Counted from the stretch's first letter, positions 1 through 9,456 are shown. The stretch: DNA of 64,000 bases from Nodosilinea sp. P-1105 (GCF_012911975.1 NZ_SMDQ01000015.1:1-64000), one strand, 5' to 3'. The notes: generated by a model not told the origin, from the letters alone. Numbers and translations are program-made.

Positions 1-76
1 CAACTCTATTTTCAGCGAGGTTTCTATGCTCTATCCCTGATGCAGCAAGCTCTCTAGGTACGTTGTCACCCGTTAA
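1..76. other. foreign sequence joined to the sbtA 3' fragment
   Basis: Read on the minus strand, the SbtA-like reading frame is clear down to about position 80 (ending in KTGVFL). It then continues open to the window edge as sequence unlike any SbtA C-terminus (it includes GDNVPRELAASG). The expected next transmembrane helix is missing. The simplest reading is that a second mobile element or a rearrangement joins sbtA here and only about 76 bp of it lies in the window. The first bases of the foreign side (TTAACGGGTGACAACG on the minus strand) could be an element end. I cannot name a family. Confidence 0.45.
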
Positions 77-273
77 GGTTAAAAACACGCCGGTTTTTTG
101 CAAGTCCTTAATTCTTCTGGCGGCGACTAAACCCATATCCAGCAAAAAGAAGGTGAGCACCCCATAAAACATCTCTTGGGTAAAGGGTGATAACACTTGC
201 CAGCCATGCTCCCCTGTGAGCATGCCGATAATCAGGCTACCCACCAACAAAAACACAGAACTATTGAGAAAGG
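77..273 (-). pseudogene. sbtA: sbtA, 3' fragment (bicarbonate transporter, interrupted)
   Basis: This is the middle-to-C-terminal part of a sodium-dependent bicarbonate transporter of the SbtA (DUF897) family. Minus-strand translation begins AFLNSSVFLLVGSLIIGM and runs through a hydrophobic helix to LLDMGLVAARRIKDLQKTGV, typical of the second half of SbtA. It is in the same frame as the 5' fragment at 2068-2580 once the IS66 insertion and one copy of its 8-bp target duplication are removed, which rebuilds REAFLNSS. Roughly 65 residues are readable before the sequence stops resembling SbtA near position 80. The fragment has no start codon of its own and is presumably non-functional. Confidence 0.8.
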
Positions 274-2067
274 CAACTTCTCAAAAAGTGCTGGTAGCCC
301 ACGAGCTACAGCTTGGGGTTTAGGTTGGGCTGTTTATCTGTCGCAGACCCGATGTCATCGCTCTAATCACATCGGGTAACGGCGGGATTTGCCCATCACC
401 GCGCAGTCGAGACAGCAACAATTGCCAAAAGGATAGGCCCAACTTCCGACAGGTTTTCTTCAGTCCGACGAACGTATCTCTGGCTCGTCGTCCGGCATCA
501 GAGCGAGTCCCCCCACTGACTTTGCGACGGGTGACGTATTCTCGAATATCCGACTCACCCGCATTGTTGTGTAACGGTACCTGAGGGAAATCGAGCATCC
601 GCAATAGCTCAGCCTTGTGGGCTCTAAATTGGCTCAAAACCGTATTGAGCGAGGCGTGGTGCAGGAAGCAGCGACCAAAGCATTGGTCAAAGGCTTGCTC
701 TAGGGTCTCTTTTCCGGCTGCGGTGGGCGCTTGTTGGTAAGCCTTGAGCTGCTGATAGTACTGCCATAAGCCTTGCTGCATCTCCTCAATGTTTTGCCGT
801 TGCTGGCGGGTATTGCCTTCTAAGCGACGCAGGGCCCGCTCGGCATGCACCCAACACAACGCATGGACGAGCACATTGAACTGGGGTGCCCCGTCACTGA
901 GTAGGATCAGGTGGCGATCCACCCCACGCTCAATCACCCCACCCAACAAGGCCGCTTCGCTCACCAGACGAACCGCTTGCGGTGTGACAATCCCTATCGA
1001 GGTGAGATACGTTTGCCACTGAACCGGATCTTGGGCCAGCACTTGAGCCGAAAAGGTCAGGTGCTGCCAATGTTTAGCCGCCAAGGAATACGATTGCAGA
1101 TACTGCTGAGCATACTCGTTGAGCACATAGCAGGGGGTCTCGCCTTGCAACGTCTCTAAAAAGCTCTGACGACTCTTCCGGGTCGTGGTTCTAAAGTAGG
1201 TAAAGTACGCATTCCCGATGACGGTGCAGTACCCGTTTTTGCCCTGGTGACGCGCACCAGTGTCATCAGTGTGCACATAGCTTGCCGTCTCTAACCCGAC
1301 CCGCAGCACCTGTTGCTGCTCAGCGTGGAAGCTCTCCTTGTTTTCGCTCAGCAGGTTGTGTACTTGGCCGGTTGAGATATCAATCCCCCACTCTTGCAAT
1401 TGCTCATGGATCAAGGGATGGGGCACTCGGCACTGATAATGTTGGTAAAGAATGTACCCTATCAGTAGTGGGCCGTAATGGCCATGGCGGTACTCCTCAG
1501 GCAATTGGCCGACTAGCGTGGTGCCATCTTCACAAACATACTCCGCTAAGCGGAAGCGGATGTTGTGCCGCTTCAGCGTTAACTCCTGCACGTCATAGTC
1601 GCGATAGCCGTTGAACTTAGCGGTGTCCGGAATAGCACTCGGGGGGATGATCCGTTCCTCATGGATCTCAAAGCCCACCTTCTTACTCCGCTTGGCTGAG
1701 CCAGGTCGCTTACCCTTGCTCTCGCCGTCTGTCTTAGGCAAGGGCTCATTCAGCCGACTGGGACCCAACTTAGGTTTCCCTTTCAGCTTCTTTTGCGCTC
1801 TGAGTTCGGCTTCTAGCTGCTCAATCCGCTCCTGCTGTTGCCTCAGTTGCCGTTCCAGAACCTCGATGGTTTTTTGCTGCCCTTGGATGGTGGCTTGCTG
1901 CTGACGCACTAGTGCAACCCAGCGATCCACACCATCAGAGGGGGCACTGGATAGGGCATGAGTGAGGACGGGGCTGCTGCTTGATGTCATGTCTCTGTTA
2001 GACCAGATTTTGTCTCTTTTTGCAATCCCTGGAGCCTGGCTTCACCAGCGGTTATTGAGAAATTGCT
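274..2067 (-). mobile_element. IS66-family insertion sequence, complete, inside sbtA
   Basis: The element is 1794 bp with one transposase gene on the minus strand. It is flanked by an 8-bp direct repeat, GAGAAAGG, at 266-273 and 2068-2075, the target-duplication length usual for IS66. The ends are imperfect inverted repeats: CAACTTCTCAAAAAGTGCTGG at the left and, on the opposite strand, CAATTTCTCAATAACCGCTGG at the right, followed by two extra bases. It carries only the large transposase and lacks the small accessory genes (tnpA, tnpB) of classical IS66 elements, like the single-gene IS66 subgroup. Intact ends, an intact transposase and a perfect target duplication suggest recent insertion. 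Confidence 0.9.
320..1990 (-). CDS. IS66 family transposase
   Basis: A 556-residue transposase that fills the element. Residues about 25-65 form a glutamine-rich coiled coil (QQQATIQGQQKTIEVLERQL) likely used for multimerisation, followed by a basic linker. The catalytic core shows a DDE-type pattern: HTDDTGARHQGKNGY for the first Asp, LILLSDGAPQFN for the second, and NNAGESDIREYV for the Glu near the C-terminus. Length and motif order fit IS66 TnpC. Its ATG overlaps by 4 nt (ATGA) the stop of the reading frame running in from the broken sbtA 5' fragment. The transposase could therefore be translationally coupled to sbtA and driven by the sbtA promoter. No frameshift is seen, so it is probably active. 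Confidence 0.93.
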   Translation of the reverse strand: MTSSSSPVLTHALSSAPSDGVDRWVALVRQQQATIQGQQKTIEVLERQLRQQQERIEQLEAELRAQKKLKGKPKLGPSRLNEPLPKTDGESKGKRPGSAKRSKKVGFEIHEERIIPPSAIPDTAKFNGYRDYDVQELTLKRHNIRFRLAEYVCEDGTTLVGQLPEEYRHGHYGPLLIGYILYQHYQCRVPHPLIHEQLQEWGIDISTGQVHNLLSENKESFHAEQQQVLRVGLETASYVHTDDTGARHQGKNGYCTVIGNAYFTYFRTTTRKSRQSFLETLQGETPCYVLNEYAQQYLQSYSLAAKHWQHLTFSAQVLAQDPVQWQTYLTSIGIVTPQAVRLVSEAALLGGVIERGVDRHLILLSDGAPQFNVLVHALCWVHAERALRRLEGNTRQQRQNIEEMQQGLWQYYQQLKAYQQAPTAAGKETLEQAFDQCFGRCFLHHASLNTVLSQFRAHKAELLRMLDFPQVPLHNNAGESDIREYVTRRKVSGGTRSDAGRRARDTFVGLKKTCRKLGLSFWQLLLSRLRGDGQIPPLPDVIRAMTSGLRQINSPT

Positions 2068-2580
2068 GAGAAAGGCTTCTCGGAGCACCTCTGACCAGGC
2101 AAACTCCCGCTTTTGATCCACTGTAAACAGGTTCACAAGAATTAGCCCGACAATAATGGCGGGGGATTCCATCAGGGCCAGTGCTGCCACCATAAACCCA
2201 TCAAAGTCGATGCCCAGCTCAGTCAAGAAGGCACTGGCCGTAATAAAGGTGACCGCACTAATGGAACCGTAAGTAGCTGCGATCGCGGCTGAATCGTAGG
2301 TATCTAGTTTGACTCGCAGAATAAAGTATGTGTACAGCGGTACCACACAAGCCATCAACATGGCTGCCAGCAGGGCAAGGACTACCTCCTGGGTTACACC
2401 ACTTTTGGTCAGCTCTACCCCACCCTTAAAACCTATAGCCAGTAACAAATATAGGGAAAAGAGCTTGGGAATTGGAGCCGGAATTTCCAAATCAGATTTC
2501 ACCAAAACCGCTATCATTCCTAAGAAGAAAAATAACACTGGCGGGTTCAAAATATTAGACATGATCAAATTGGCGTTCAT
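2068..2580 (-). pseudogene. sbtA: sbtA, 5' fragment (bicarbonate transporter, interrupted)
   Basis: This is the N-terminal half of a single-component sodium/bicarbonate symporter of the SbtA family, part of the CO2-concentrating mechanism of the plasma membrane. I place the start at the ATG at 2580 (MNANLIMSNILNPPVLFF), preceded by GGGAGAAG. A frame continues upstream to 2637 but is unlike the family. Several hydrophobic helices follow, with family-typical segments such as AIGFKGGVEL and ATYGSISAVTFITAS. After REAFL the protein enters IS66 sequence and ends about 26 residues later at 1987. The product would lack the second transmembrane bundle. The partner gene sbtB is not in the window. Confidence 0.85.
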
Positions 2581-3277
2581 GTCCACTTCTCCCACGGTAA
2601 GGCTAATCGAAAATTCAAAAAACTTTGCATCTCGCAAACTATTATTGACCTATTCCCCTTGATTTATCCTGTTAAATTACCCCCTGGCAACGATTTCTCT
2701 AAAATCTTTGCTAAAACAGCCAGGTTATCCAACTATGAAAATTTTTGTGATGATATTTTTGGGGGATTTAAGGCAACGTACCCATGGCAGCAGAACACCG
2801 ATCCAGTACAGAAAGGCAGATGCATGTAGGGCTTTGCCCGTGCGTAGGGCGCAGCCCGCACCTAGTAGCAGGCAGAAGGCAGACAGGAAATCTCTTTCCA
2901 CACAAAGGTTTGCGCTAACGGAAATAGGTGGGTTATTTCTATCTCAGAGTACCAGTGAGATGCAGCATAAGCCGAGTGCATCCCAGTTTTGCAGCCCACT
3001 CAAGAGAAGCCGCTCCGCGTCTACACCCTAAATCCCTCTCCCAGAGCGGGAGAGGGACTTTGAATCCGGCCTCCCTTCTCCCATTTTGGGAGAAGGGGCT
3101 GGGGGATGAGGGCCAACTTGCAAAAGTGAGATGCAGCATAAGCCGGCCAACCAGTCCTGATACCTGACACCCAGAATCTGACACCCTCAATAAAGGTGAT
3201 CATATTTCTGACAGCCGATACCGATACCAGATGCTGCTAGCAACTTGCCAACCCAACTGGCCAGGAGATGATCGCCC
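2581..3277. other. non-coding region upstream of sbtA with repeats
   Basis: About 700 bp without a credible gene, since the short open frames here cross repeats. It should hold the sbtA promoter at its left end. A 20-bp direct repeat, GTGAGATGCAGCATAAGCCG, occurs at 2955-2974 and 3126-3145. Between the copies lie two stem-loops of a kind common between cyanobacterial genes: CCCTCTCCC/GGGAGAGGG at 3034-3056 and CCCTTCTCCC/GGGAGAAGGG at 3073-3097. A further 33-bp segment at 3178-3210 has a relative at 16551-16582. The whole looks like a small non-autonomous element or a graveyard of several. Confidence 0.6.
2955..3145. repeat. 20-bp direct repeats flanking paired hairpins
   Basis: Two identical 20-mers, GTGAGATGCAGCATAAGCCG, bracket about 150 bp that contain the two hairpins at 3034-3056 and 3073-3097. 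A MITE-like insertion or a duplication that has captured the hairpins would explain the arrangement. No reading frame inside looks coding. Confidence 0.6.
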
Positions 3278-3859
3278 TTAGGTCGCCGCAAACAGAATTG
3301 AGGTTTGGGTACCGATCGCCCGTAGGTTTTGACTTAGGTCGTGGCGAATGTGGCGTTCAATCAAGCCCACGGGCATGGCTCGGGGCGGTTGAATCAGCAG
3401 GTGATAGCTCAGCCGAGTACCTTCCCTGGCCTGGGTGGTCAACGGGTCTAACAGCCAATGTCCCTCAAACTGGCGAAAGTCCCCTTCTACCATCGAGAAC
3501 CGGAGTTCCCTGGGGAAAGCTTCCACCATATCCAAAACCACCCGCGCACAGAACTTCACGTTCAGAAAACACTGAGCTCCCATTTGCTCTAGCCGAATTC
3601 CCCCATAGGGGTGAGGCAGGCGCTGACTCAGGGAAAGGTTAGGGATAAAGTTAGCTAGGTTGTCATAGTCCGTCAGCACTTGCCAGACCTGATCGGGTTT
3701 GAAAGGAAGATCGGTATAGGCTTGAATGCGCCGCTGGCGACCGGCCAACTTTTCGGTGCGTACTGCTACAGAGCCATTGGCACTTGACCAAGCACCATCT
3801 AGGATTGCCGCTGCAGGCTGCGCTTCAGAGCTGATTAGGTTGGGAGTTTTCGGCGTCAT
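3278..3859 (-). CDS. SRPBCC (START/polyketide-cyclase-like) family protein
   Basis: A 193-residue protein of the helix-grip fold that binds hydrophobic ligands in other members. The core begins RRIQAYTDLPFKPDQVWQVL and continues TDYDNLANFIPNL, the usual start of COQ10/cyclase-dehydrase-like cyanobacterial proteins. It ends with an amphipathic helix rich in Arg (IERHIRHDLSQNLRAIGTQ). I chose the ATG at 3859 because an upstream extension to 4054 would overlap the histidine kinase gene and does not resemble the family. No signal peptide or catalytic residue is evident. The ligand is unknown. It follows the kinase gene by 100 bp on the same strand and could be co-transcribed with it. Confidence 0.75.
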   Translation of the reverse strand: MTPKTPNLISSEAQPAAAILDGAWSSANGSVAVRTEKLAGRQRRIQAYTDLPFKPDQVWQVLTDYDNLANFIPNLSLSQRLPHPYGGIRLEQMGAQCFLNVKFCARVVLDMVEAFPRELRFSMVEGDFRQFEGHWLLDPLTTQAREGTRLSYHLLIQPPRAMPVGLIERHIRHDLSQNLRAIGTQTSILFAAT

Positions 3860-3959
3860 CGTCACAATGATGATAGGTTCGCAAAATGGACACAATGCCC
3901 AACACTTAGCTATACCCATGCCCAGAATACCAGCAAATCTCAGGGCTGCAAGTCGGCTC

Positions 3960-5330
3960 CTATGAATTTTCCCTATGGGTGGGTAAGCCCAGGGTGAAGC
4001 AGGTTTGCCAGAGCCCCTCTGGGGTGGGGTGACTAGCCACGGTGATGGTGCCACCGATTTGTTTTACCAAGCCTTTGACTAAGGCCAGCCCTGCCCCCAT
4101 CCCTGGGATGCCGTTCTGGGTTGCCTTGTGCCCCCGACGGAATTTGTCGAAGATATGGGGCAATTCATTCGGTTGAATCTCGGCACCTAGATTGCTCAGG
4201 TGAATAGCCACGGACTGATCCGCCAGGCGGTTGAGGGTAAGGGTGACCGTTGATTGGGGAGAAGCATACTTACGCGCGTTCGTTAACAGTTCTTGTAAAA
4301 CCCGAGTCAGGGGGGCGACAGCGGTGGTGAGGGTAACAGGGTGGGTCGGCAAGTCAAGCCTTAGGGCCAGTTGGGCGGTGGCAAATTGCCCTTGATCCTG
4401 GGCCGCCACGCTAGCCAAAAGTTGGGACAGGTTGATGGTGGTCAGTAGGGGCTGAGGCGGCTTGGTGTCGACGGTTTGCAGCAGCAGTAGATCATTAACC
4501 AGGTTAATTTCCTGGGAGCATTGTTGCTCCAAAATATCGAGATACATGGCGGCCCGTTCGGGGGTGAGGTCAGGACGGCGCAACATCCGGATGGCCAGCA
4601 TCATGCTGGTTAGAGGGGTGCGCAATTCGTGGTTCAGGGTACTGAGAAAGTCTTCCTTGAGGGAATTGAGGTAAAGCCGTTGTTCGGCATGGCGCTGGGC
4701 CTGGTGCTGTAAGTGGTGCTGGTGGAGGGCGATCGCGACGGCACTAGCCACATGGGCCTTAACCGCTGGATCAAGCCGGTGGTTAAACCGGTGACGCTGG
4801 CTGAGGAGTAGCACACAGCCTTGGGTGTCAGCAGGGGCATCAATGGCGATCGCCTGAAAACTTTTGATTGGGGCCAGCCAATCCAGGGACTGGTTATTGG
4901 GCTGGAGCAGTCCGCTGATGCCATCCATCAGAGTTGATTCGACCGAGCCTGAACGGTTAGAGTCGCCATCGGGACTAGTAACCCGATGGATCAGGCCCAG
5001 GGCCAGCTGGCGCTGTACGTCAGCTTGGCTTGACGGGCTCTCAGCTTGCAAGAGCCAAACCGCCGGTGGTACCTGGTGATGCCAATAGGTATAGGTGATG
5101 ATCTCAGTGGCGGGGTGATAGCTCAACAGTAAACAGGCGTCAGCTCCTAACTGACGCCCCAAGAGTTCTGAGAGGTAAGGTAATGACTCTGGATCATCCA
5201 GGGTGGCCGCTAGCCCATGCACCACCTGAGTGATCAGGGCATTCGCCTCTGGTGCCTGGGAGGCACGGGCCAGCCCCAGGTTGGCAGGGGGGCGAGCCGA
5301 GAACAGGACAGGAGGGGATTCAGATGCCAT
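3960..5330 (-). CDS. GAF-domain sensor histidine kinase
   Basis: A 456-residue soluble kinase. Residues about 30-205 are a GAF-like sensor domain (ALITQVVHGLAATLDDPESL). A short coiled region leads to the dimerisation/phosphoacceptor domain with the H-box EDFLSTLNHELRTPLTSMML (His234). The ATPase domain has the N-box LLTNARKYAS, the F-box HIFDKFRRG and the G2-box GMGAGLALVKGLVKQIGG. No transmembrane helix is visible, so the signal is probably cytoplasmic. No response regulator lies beside it, so it is an orphan kinase whose partner is unknown. The GAF domain has no clear bilin-binding Cys-His pair, so I do not call it a phytochrome. Confidence 0.9.
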   Translation of the reverse strand: MASESPPVLFSARPPANLGLARASQAPEANALITQVVHGLAATLDDPESLPYLSELLGRQLGADACLLLSYHPATEIITYTYWHHQVPPAVWLLQAESPSSQADVQRQLALGLIHRVTSPDGDSNRSGSVESTLMDGISGLLQPNNQSLDWLAPIKSFQAIAIDAPADTQGCVLLLSQRHRFNHRLDPAVKAHVASAVAIALHQHHLQHQAQRHAEQRLYLNSLKEDFLSTLNHELRTPLTSMMLAIRMLRRPDLTPERAAMYLDILEQQCSQEINLVNDLLLLQTVDTKPPQPLLTTINLSQLLASVAAQDQGQFATAQLALRLDLPTHPVTLTTAVAPLTRVLQELLTNARKYASPQSTVTLTLNRLADQSVAIHLSNLGAEIQPNELPHIFDKFRRGHKATQNGIPGMGAGLALVKGLVKQIGGTITVASHPTPEGLWQTCFTLGLPTHRENS

Positions 5331-5628
5331 GGTCCCAGGGTGTAAGGTACGCTACTTGGCTATTGCCTAAGCCAGGGAGTTGGTCAGCTAATGGGGTGTT
5401 ACCAAACTCCCTGACTACTCTTAGCGTACTCACTTCAGGCCGTAGCCGTATCCGTGATTTCGCCAATGTTTCAGCACCACTGCCGGGGTAACTCCGCATT
5501 CTTGAGGGACCAAGGCGACAGCTTTATGCTGTGAGCATAGTCGATTACCGAAAATCAACGGATCAGGACATTAGTATTAGGGTAAATTACAGACAGCACT
5601 GGACCCATCGTCAAGACCAGGTAGGCTT

Positions 5629-7317
5629 ATGGCGCGATCTAAACGACAAACGGCAGCGACAGTGATTGGCACGGTGAAGGGGCCGGGGGAAAACGGTAAT
5701 CAGTACGTCTTTATTACCGTCAATAATCGACAGGTGAAAATTGGTGAGTTTGTGTACTACACCGTGGACCTGGCCGATCTGCCCCAGGCTCAAATTCTAG
5801 GTAAAATTTCCGATCGCCGCCTAATTGACCACCTCCCCGATCGGATTTTTGCCGATCCAGATATCAACCCAGACGCGATCGCAGCTTTGGTGGGGTTTGC
5901 CCATCCCAACCCCGAAATCTATGAAGTGACTGTCGATGTGATTGGGCATTTTCACCCGGCCCTGGGGTTTATGAACCCGCGAATTGCTCCAGACCCTGGG
6001 GCCAAAGTCACCCTAGCCGATGACCAGAGCCTGCGCCAAATCATTAACAAGAAGCAACCCCAGGAAATCGGCTCGGCCCATGTGGGCTCTTTGCTGCTGC
6101 GCCCCGGTGGTCGGGTGCCAGTGGCGTTGGATGTGAAGGAACTGGTCAGCACCCACATGGCGATTTTAGCCGGTACGGGGTCAGGCAAATCTTACACGGC
6201 CGGAGTGTTGATTGAAGAGTTGCTCAGCCCCTACAACCGGGCGGCGGTGCTGATCTTTGACCCCCACGGCGAGTATGGCACCCTCACCGATATGCGGGGG
6301 CATCCCAGCTTTGTGGGGGAGGATGGCTACAGCCCAGAGGTGAGGCTACTGACCCCTGACGACATTCGCATCCGCATGTCTTCCCTCGACTACTACGATA
6401 TTTTGACCCTGCTGCCGGATATGAGCGATCGCCAGCAAGCTATTCTCAACAAAGCCTTTAGCCTGCTGGGCAAGCACAAGTTTGGTGATCACCGCTGGGA
6501 TGTGCAGGATCTAATTTCCGCCTGCTATGAATCTGACCGCAGCACCGATGACGAGGGCAACGAAAAAACCGGTTCTTCGGCCCCGGCCCTAGAGTGGAAG
6601 CTGGGCAAGCTAGAGCGGTCAGACTACTTTCACCGCATGGATCATCTGGCCCCCAAGGATCTGTTTACCCCCGGCCAGGTCACCGTTTTACAAATGAACG
6701 AAATTAGCCAGGAAGAGCAGCAGGTGATCTGTGCGGCGGTGCTCCGCCAAAGCTATCAGGCCCGGATCAATACAGCCAAAGAAAAGATCGCCCCAGGGGA
6801 CGAAAATTACCTGCCCTACCCGGTGTTTATTTTGATTGAGGAAGCCCACCGCTTCGCCCCGGCCCACGAACCGGCCCGGTGTAAGCAGGTCTTGCGCACC
6901 ATCCTCAGTGAAGGCCGTAAGTTTGGCATGGGGGTGGGGTTAATTACCCAGCGCCCGGGCAAGCTGGATTCTGACGTGCTGTCCCAATGTATGAGTCAGT
7001 TTCTGATGCGTATCGTCAACCCAGTCGACCAGGACAGCTTGAAATATGGGGTTGAAGCCGCTGGGCGTGATCTGCTGAAAGAGCTTCCGGCCCTAACGAA
7101 AGGGCAAGTGATTGTGGCTGGGGCCTGTGTCAATACCCCAGTGCTCTGTCAGGTACGCCAACGCCTGACCCAACATGGCGGCGAAACCATGAACGCCCCT
7201 GTAGAGTGGTTAGGCCATTTTCAGCAGCATCGTCAGCGCAGCCGGGCGATTGATCAAGCGGCGATCGCTAGTCCTGGCCAAAAAGCAGAAACCTTCGGCG
7301 GCATCAGCATTGAGTAG
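5629..7317 (+). CDS. HerA-like ATP-binding protein (DUF87/FtsK-HerA ATPase)
   Basis: A 562-residue P-loop ATPase of the HerA/FtsK superfamily. An N-terminal HAS-barrel-like region (residues about 1-120) precedes the ATPase core. The Walker A motif is ILAGTGSGKSYTAGVL, followed by LIFDPHGEYG. The Walker B motif is VFILIEEAHRFAP, with GLITQRPGKLDSDVLSQC downstream as in HerA. In archaea and some bacteria HerA forms a hexamer that pumps DNA to the nuclease NurA for end resection. No NurA-like gene is adjacent, so its partner here is unknown. The ATG at 5629 has a good ribosome site (AGGTAGG) 6 bases upstream. It stands alone between minus-strand genes. Confidence 0.88.
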   Translation: MARSKRQTAATVIGTVKGPGENGNQYVFITVNNRQVKIGEFVYYTVDLADLPQAQILGKISDRRLIDHLPDRIFADPDINPDAIAALVGFAHPNPEIYEVTVDVIGHFHPALGFMNPRIAPDPGAKVTLADDQSLRQIINKKQPQEIGSAHVGSLLLRPGGRVPVALDVKELVSTHMAILAGTGSGKSYTAGVLIEELLSPYNRAAVLIFDPHGEYGTLTDMRGHPSFVGEDGYSPEVRLLTPDDIRIRMSSLDYYDILTLLPDMSDRQQAILNKAFSLLGKHKFGDHRWDVQDLISACYESDRSTDDEGNEKTGSSAPALEWKLGKLERSDYFHRMDHLAPKDLFTPGQVTVLQMNEISQEEQQVICAAVLRQSYQARINTAKEKIAPGDENYLPYPVFILIEEAHRFAPAHEPARCKQVLRTILSEGRKFGMGVGLITQRPGKLDSDVLSQCMSQFLMRIVNPVDQDSLKYGVEAAGRDLLKELPALTKGQVIVAGACVNTPVLCQVRQRLTQHGGETMNAPVEWLGHFQQHRQRSRAIDQAAIASPGQKAETFGGISIE

Positions 7318-7325
7318 TCCGACGA

Positions 7326-8693
7326 CTATCCTTCAGCGCTGGATGTCGGCCGTTCCAATCCCTCCAGTAGCCCCAGCAGTTCCCGTTCAAAGGCCACCTG
7401 GGCCCGGTTGGTACGCCCCCCCACATAGAGCTTGCCCTGGTGCGCTAAGGCCCACACCTGGGAGTGGGACACATAACTCATAATCACCCCTACCATTAGC
7501 AGGCCAAAGCCAGCATACACCAGGGGAATGCCAGGATCGGCCTTAATCTGAAGTCCTGTACTGCCAATCACATCCACCAGGGAGAGGGTAACCCCATTCA
7601 CCTCCGTGGCCATGCCCGTGCGCACCGTCGAGACCAGTTGACCGGCGTTATCGTAGATCAGCACTGACCCTTGTAAATCTCGGGCCAGCAGAGTTACCCC
7701 TTCACTCAGATCAGGCTTGGTGGGCAACCAGGTGCCCCAAAACCGAGGTCCATCGGTATCTAGGGGTTTCATCGGCAGTTGCAGCACCGGACTATTATTC
7801 AACTTCACCTGAACGGCGGCTAGCCCCCAGTCCGCCTGATAGAGGGTGACCCCCTGGTGCCGCAGGGGCTCGTTAACGTAGATGGTCTTACGGTCTAACT
7901 CTTCCCCCGCCTGGTTTAAAACAGACAGATCCGAGTAAAACTGGTCGATATTGCCGTCAGGGGTGTAATCAATCCAAAAGCGGTTTACCCGCACCGACCA
8001 ATCCGTAGGAATTTGTGATTTAGCCCAGGGGCCGGCGTCAAAAATATTGCGAATTTGAAAGGTTTCGCCACTGGGCACCATTTCCTGGGCAAAGAAGCCG
8101 GTCATCGCTCCGACAATCGCCCCCAGCAGGATGATCAACATGCTGGCATGGACGACAATCGGGCCAATGCGTCCAGCTAGACCCTTGCGACCATAAAGTT
8201 GCTGGTCTTGCTGAAACACCCGATAGCGCCGTTGTCCCAGTTGGGTGGCCAGGGTGGCTAGGGTCGCATCCGTGAGTTCGGCGCTAAGGGCCAGCTTTTG
8301 AAATTGGCGGGGCTGGGTGTAATACCGCCATCGTTGGGCCGCCCCTAGGGCGGGAAATTGCCGGGTAAAGGTGCAGGCGGTCAGGCTGGCCCCAAATACA
8401 ATCAACAGGGCCAAAAACCACCAGGTGCGATACACATGGTCCAGACCGCTGACAACAATGACCTTCCAGGTTAAAAAGCCAAAAAGAGCCGGATCCTCTG
8501 GGTAGTTCTCTTGGTAGAACGCTAAGGTCTGCCCCTGCTCTAAGACGGTGCCAGCAATGCTGAAAATGGCAATAGTCAGCAAAAGCGCGATCGCCAATCT
8601 CAGATCCGCTAGCAAAGGGATTAGGTCTTGCCGTAGGTAACGCCTTAAACCCTGGACAATAGGCCAACGGTTAATCGCTTCAGAGGGAGTCAT
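7326..8693 (-). CDS. ccsB: cytochrome c biogenesis protein CcsB (Ccs1/ResB)
   Basis: A 455-residue membrane protein, one half of the System II heme-transport and ligation complex that attaches heme to apocytochromes on the lumenal/periplasmic side. Three N-terminal helices are visible ([60 protein letters not shown]). A large extracytoplasmic domain (residues about 200-390) and a last helix ([20 protein letters not shown]) complete the ResB layout. The ATG at 8693 ([10 protein letters not shown]) is preferred. The frame runs further upstream but only through the 3' end of ccdA in another frame. The ccdA gene lies 19 bp upstream on the same strand, and CcdA supplies reductant to the same pathway. 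Confidence 0.92.
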   Translation of the reverse strand: MTPSEAINRWPIVQGLRRYLRQDLIPLLADLRLAIALLLTIAIFSIAGTVLEQGQTLAFYQENYPEDPALFGFLTWKVIVVSGLDHVYRTWWFLALLIVFGASLTACTFTRQFPALGAAQRWRYYTQPRQFQKLALSAELTDATLATLATQLGQRRYRVFQQDQQLYGRKGLAGRIGPIVVHASMLIILLGAIVGAMTGFFAQEMVPSGETFQIRNIFDAGPWAKSQIPTDWSVRVNRFWIDYTPDGNIDQFYSDLSVLNQAGEELDRKTIYVNEPLRHQGVTLYQADWGLAAVQVKLNNSPVLQLPMKPLDTDGPRFWGTWLPTKPDLSEGVTLLARDLQGSVLIYDNAGQLVSTVRTGMATEVNGVTLSLVDVIGSTGLQIKADPGIPLVYAGFGLLMVGVIMSYVSHSQVWALAHQGKLYVGGRTNRAQVAFERELLGLLEGLERPTSSAEG

Positions 8694-8712
8694 TGATATC
8701 AGTTCTCCGAGG

Positions 8713-9456
8713 TTAGACCAGGGTGGTAGGCAACAGCCGCGACAATAGAGAAAAGACGCCAAAACCCAGCAATAACGCGCCACTGGCGGGGGTAATCCAG
8801 CTAGACCACTGCCGTAGGGCCAAGAGTCGCTTGAGGGTGGTCGTGAAGGTGCCCGCCAGCACCAGGGGCATGACATAGCCGGTAGCATAGGCCAGCAACA
8901 GAGCTCCCCCCAATACCGGGTTTTGGCTAGCGGAAATCCAGGCCAGCAGTGTGGCCAATACTGGGGTGCTACAGGGGGAGGCCACAATGCCGAAGGTGAG
9001 CCCTAAACCATAGGCCTTCAGCCAGGGGGGCAGGTTCCAAGACTCCAGGGTAGGACCACCCGCCGTAGGCAAAGAAATGGATAGGACCCCCAGCAAATTT
9101 AGCCCCATGACAATAGCCACGAGGCTGACGACAATCGGGAGTCCTACCGCCACCTGACCATAGACAACGCCAAACAGCCCAGCCAGCAACCCTAGTAGCG
9201 CCAGTGTGGTGGCCAGGCCTAGGGCAAACCCAAATGAGCGCAGCACCGCCCCTTGACGGGTTTCGCTGTCGTAGCCCCCCATGTAGCCCACCATAATCGG
9301 TAACATCGACAACAAGCAGGGGGACAGGCTGGTGAGCAGCCCGGCCAGGGCCACAACCGACAGGCTAACCCAAGACAGATGCATGAGCTGATGATTCACC
9401 AGCTGGGTAGCCCACTGGGCCAGGTTATAGAGATAAAGCTGAACGCTTTCTAACAT
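8713..9456 (-). CDS. ccdA: cytochrome c biogenesis protein CcdA
   Basis: A 247-residue polytopic membrane protein that passes electrons from cytoplasmic thioredoxin across the membrane to keep apocytochrome CxxCH cysteines reduced. The two redox cysteines sit in the expected helices 1 and 4: [13 protein letters not shown] and [13 protein letters not shown]. About six helices are visible, the family number. It is transcribed with ccsB just downstream, a pairing that makes a System II maturation operon for c6, f and c550-type cytochromes. Confidence 0.93.
   Translation of the reverse strand: MLESVQLYLYNLAQWATQLVNHQLMHLSWVSLSVVALAGLLTSLSPCLLSMLPIMVGYMGGYDSETRQGAVLRSFGFALGLATTLALLGLLAGLFGVVYGQVAVGLPIVVSLVAIVMGLNLLGVLSISLPTAGGPTLESWNLPPWLKAYGLGLTFGIVASPCSTPVLATLLAWISASQNPVLGGALLLAYATGYVMPLVLAGTFTTTLKRLLALRQWSSWITPASGALLLGFGVFSLLSRLLPTTLV

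Noticed and set aside
2708-3203. Several overlapping short frames upstream of sbtA
   Set aside because: They translate the direct repeats and hairpins at 2955-3145 and show no family resemblance.
8694-8987. N-terminal extension of CcsB
   Set aside because: The extra 98 residues are Trp/Pro-rich and come from reading ccdA in another frame; the ATG at 8693 fits the family.
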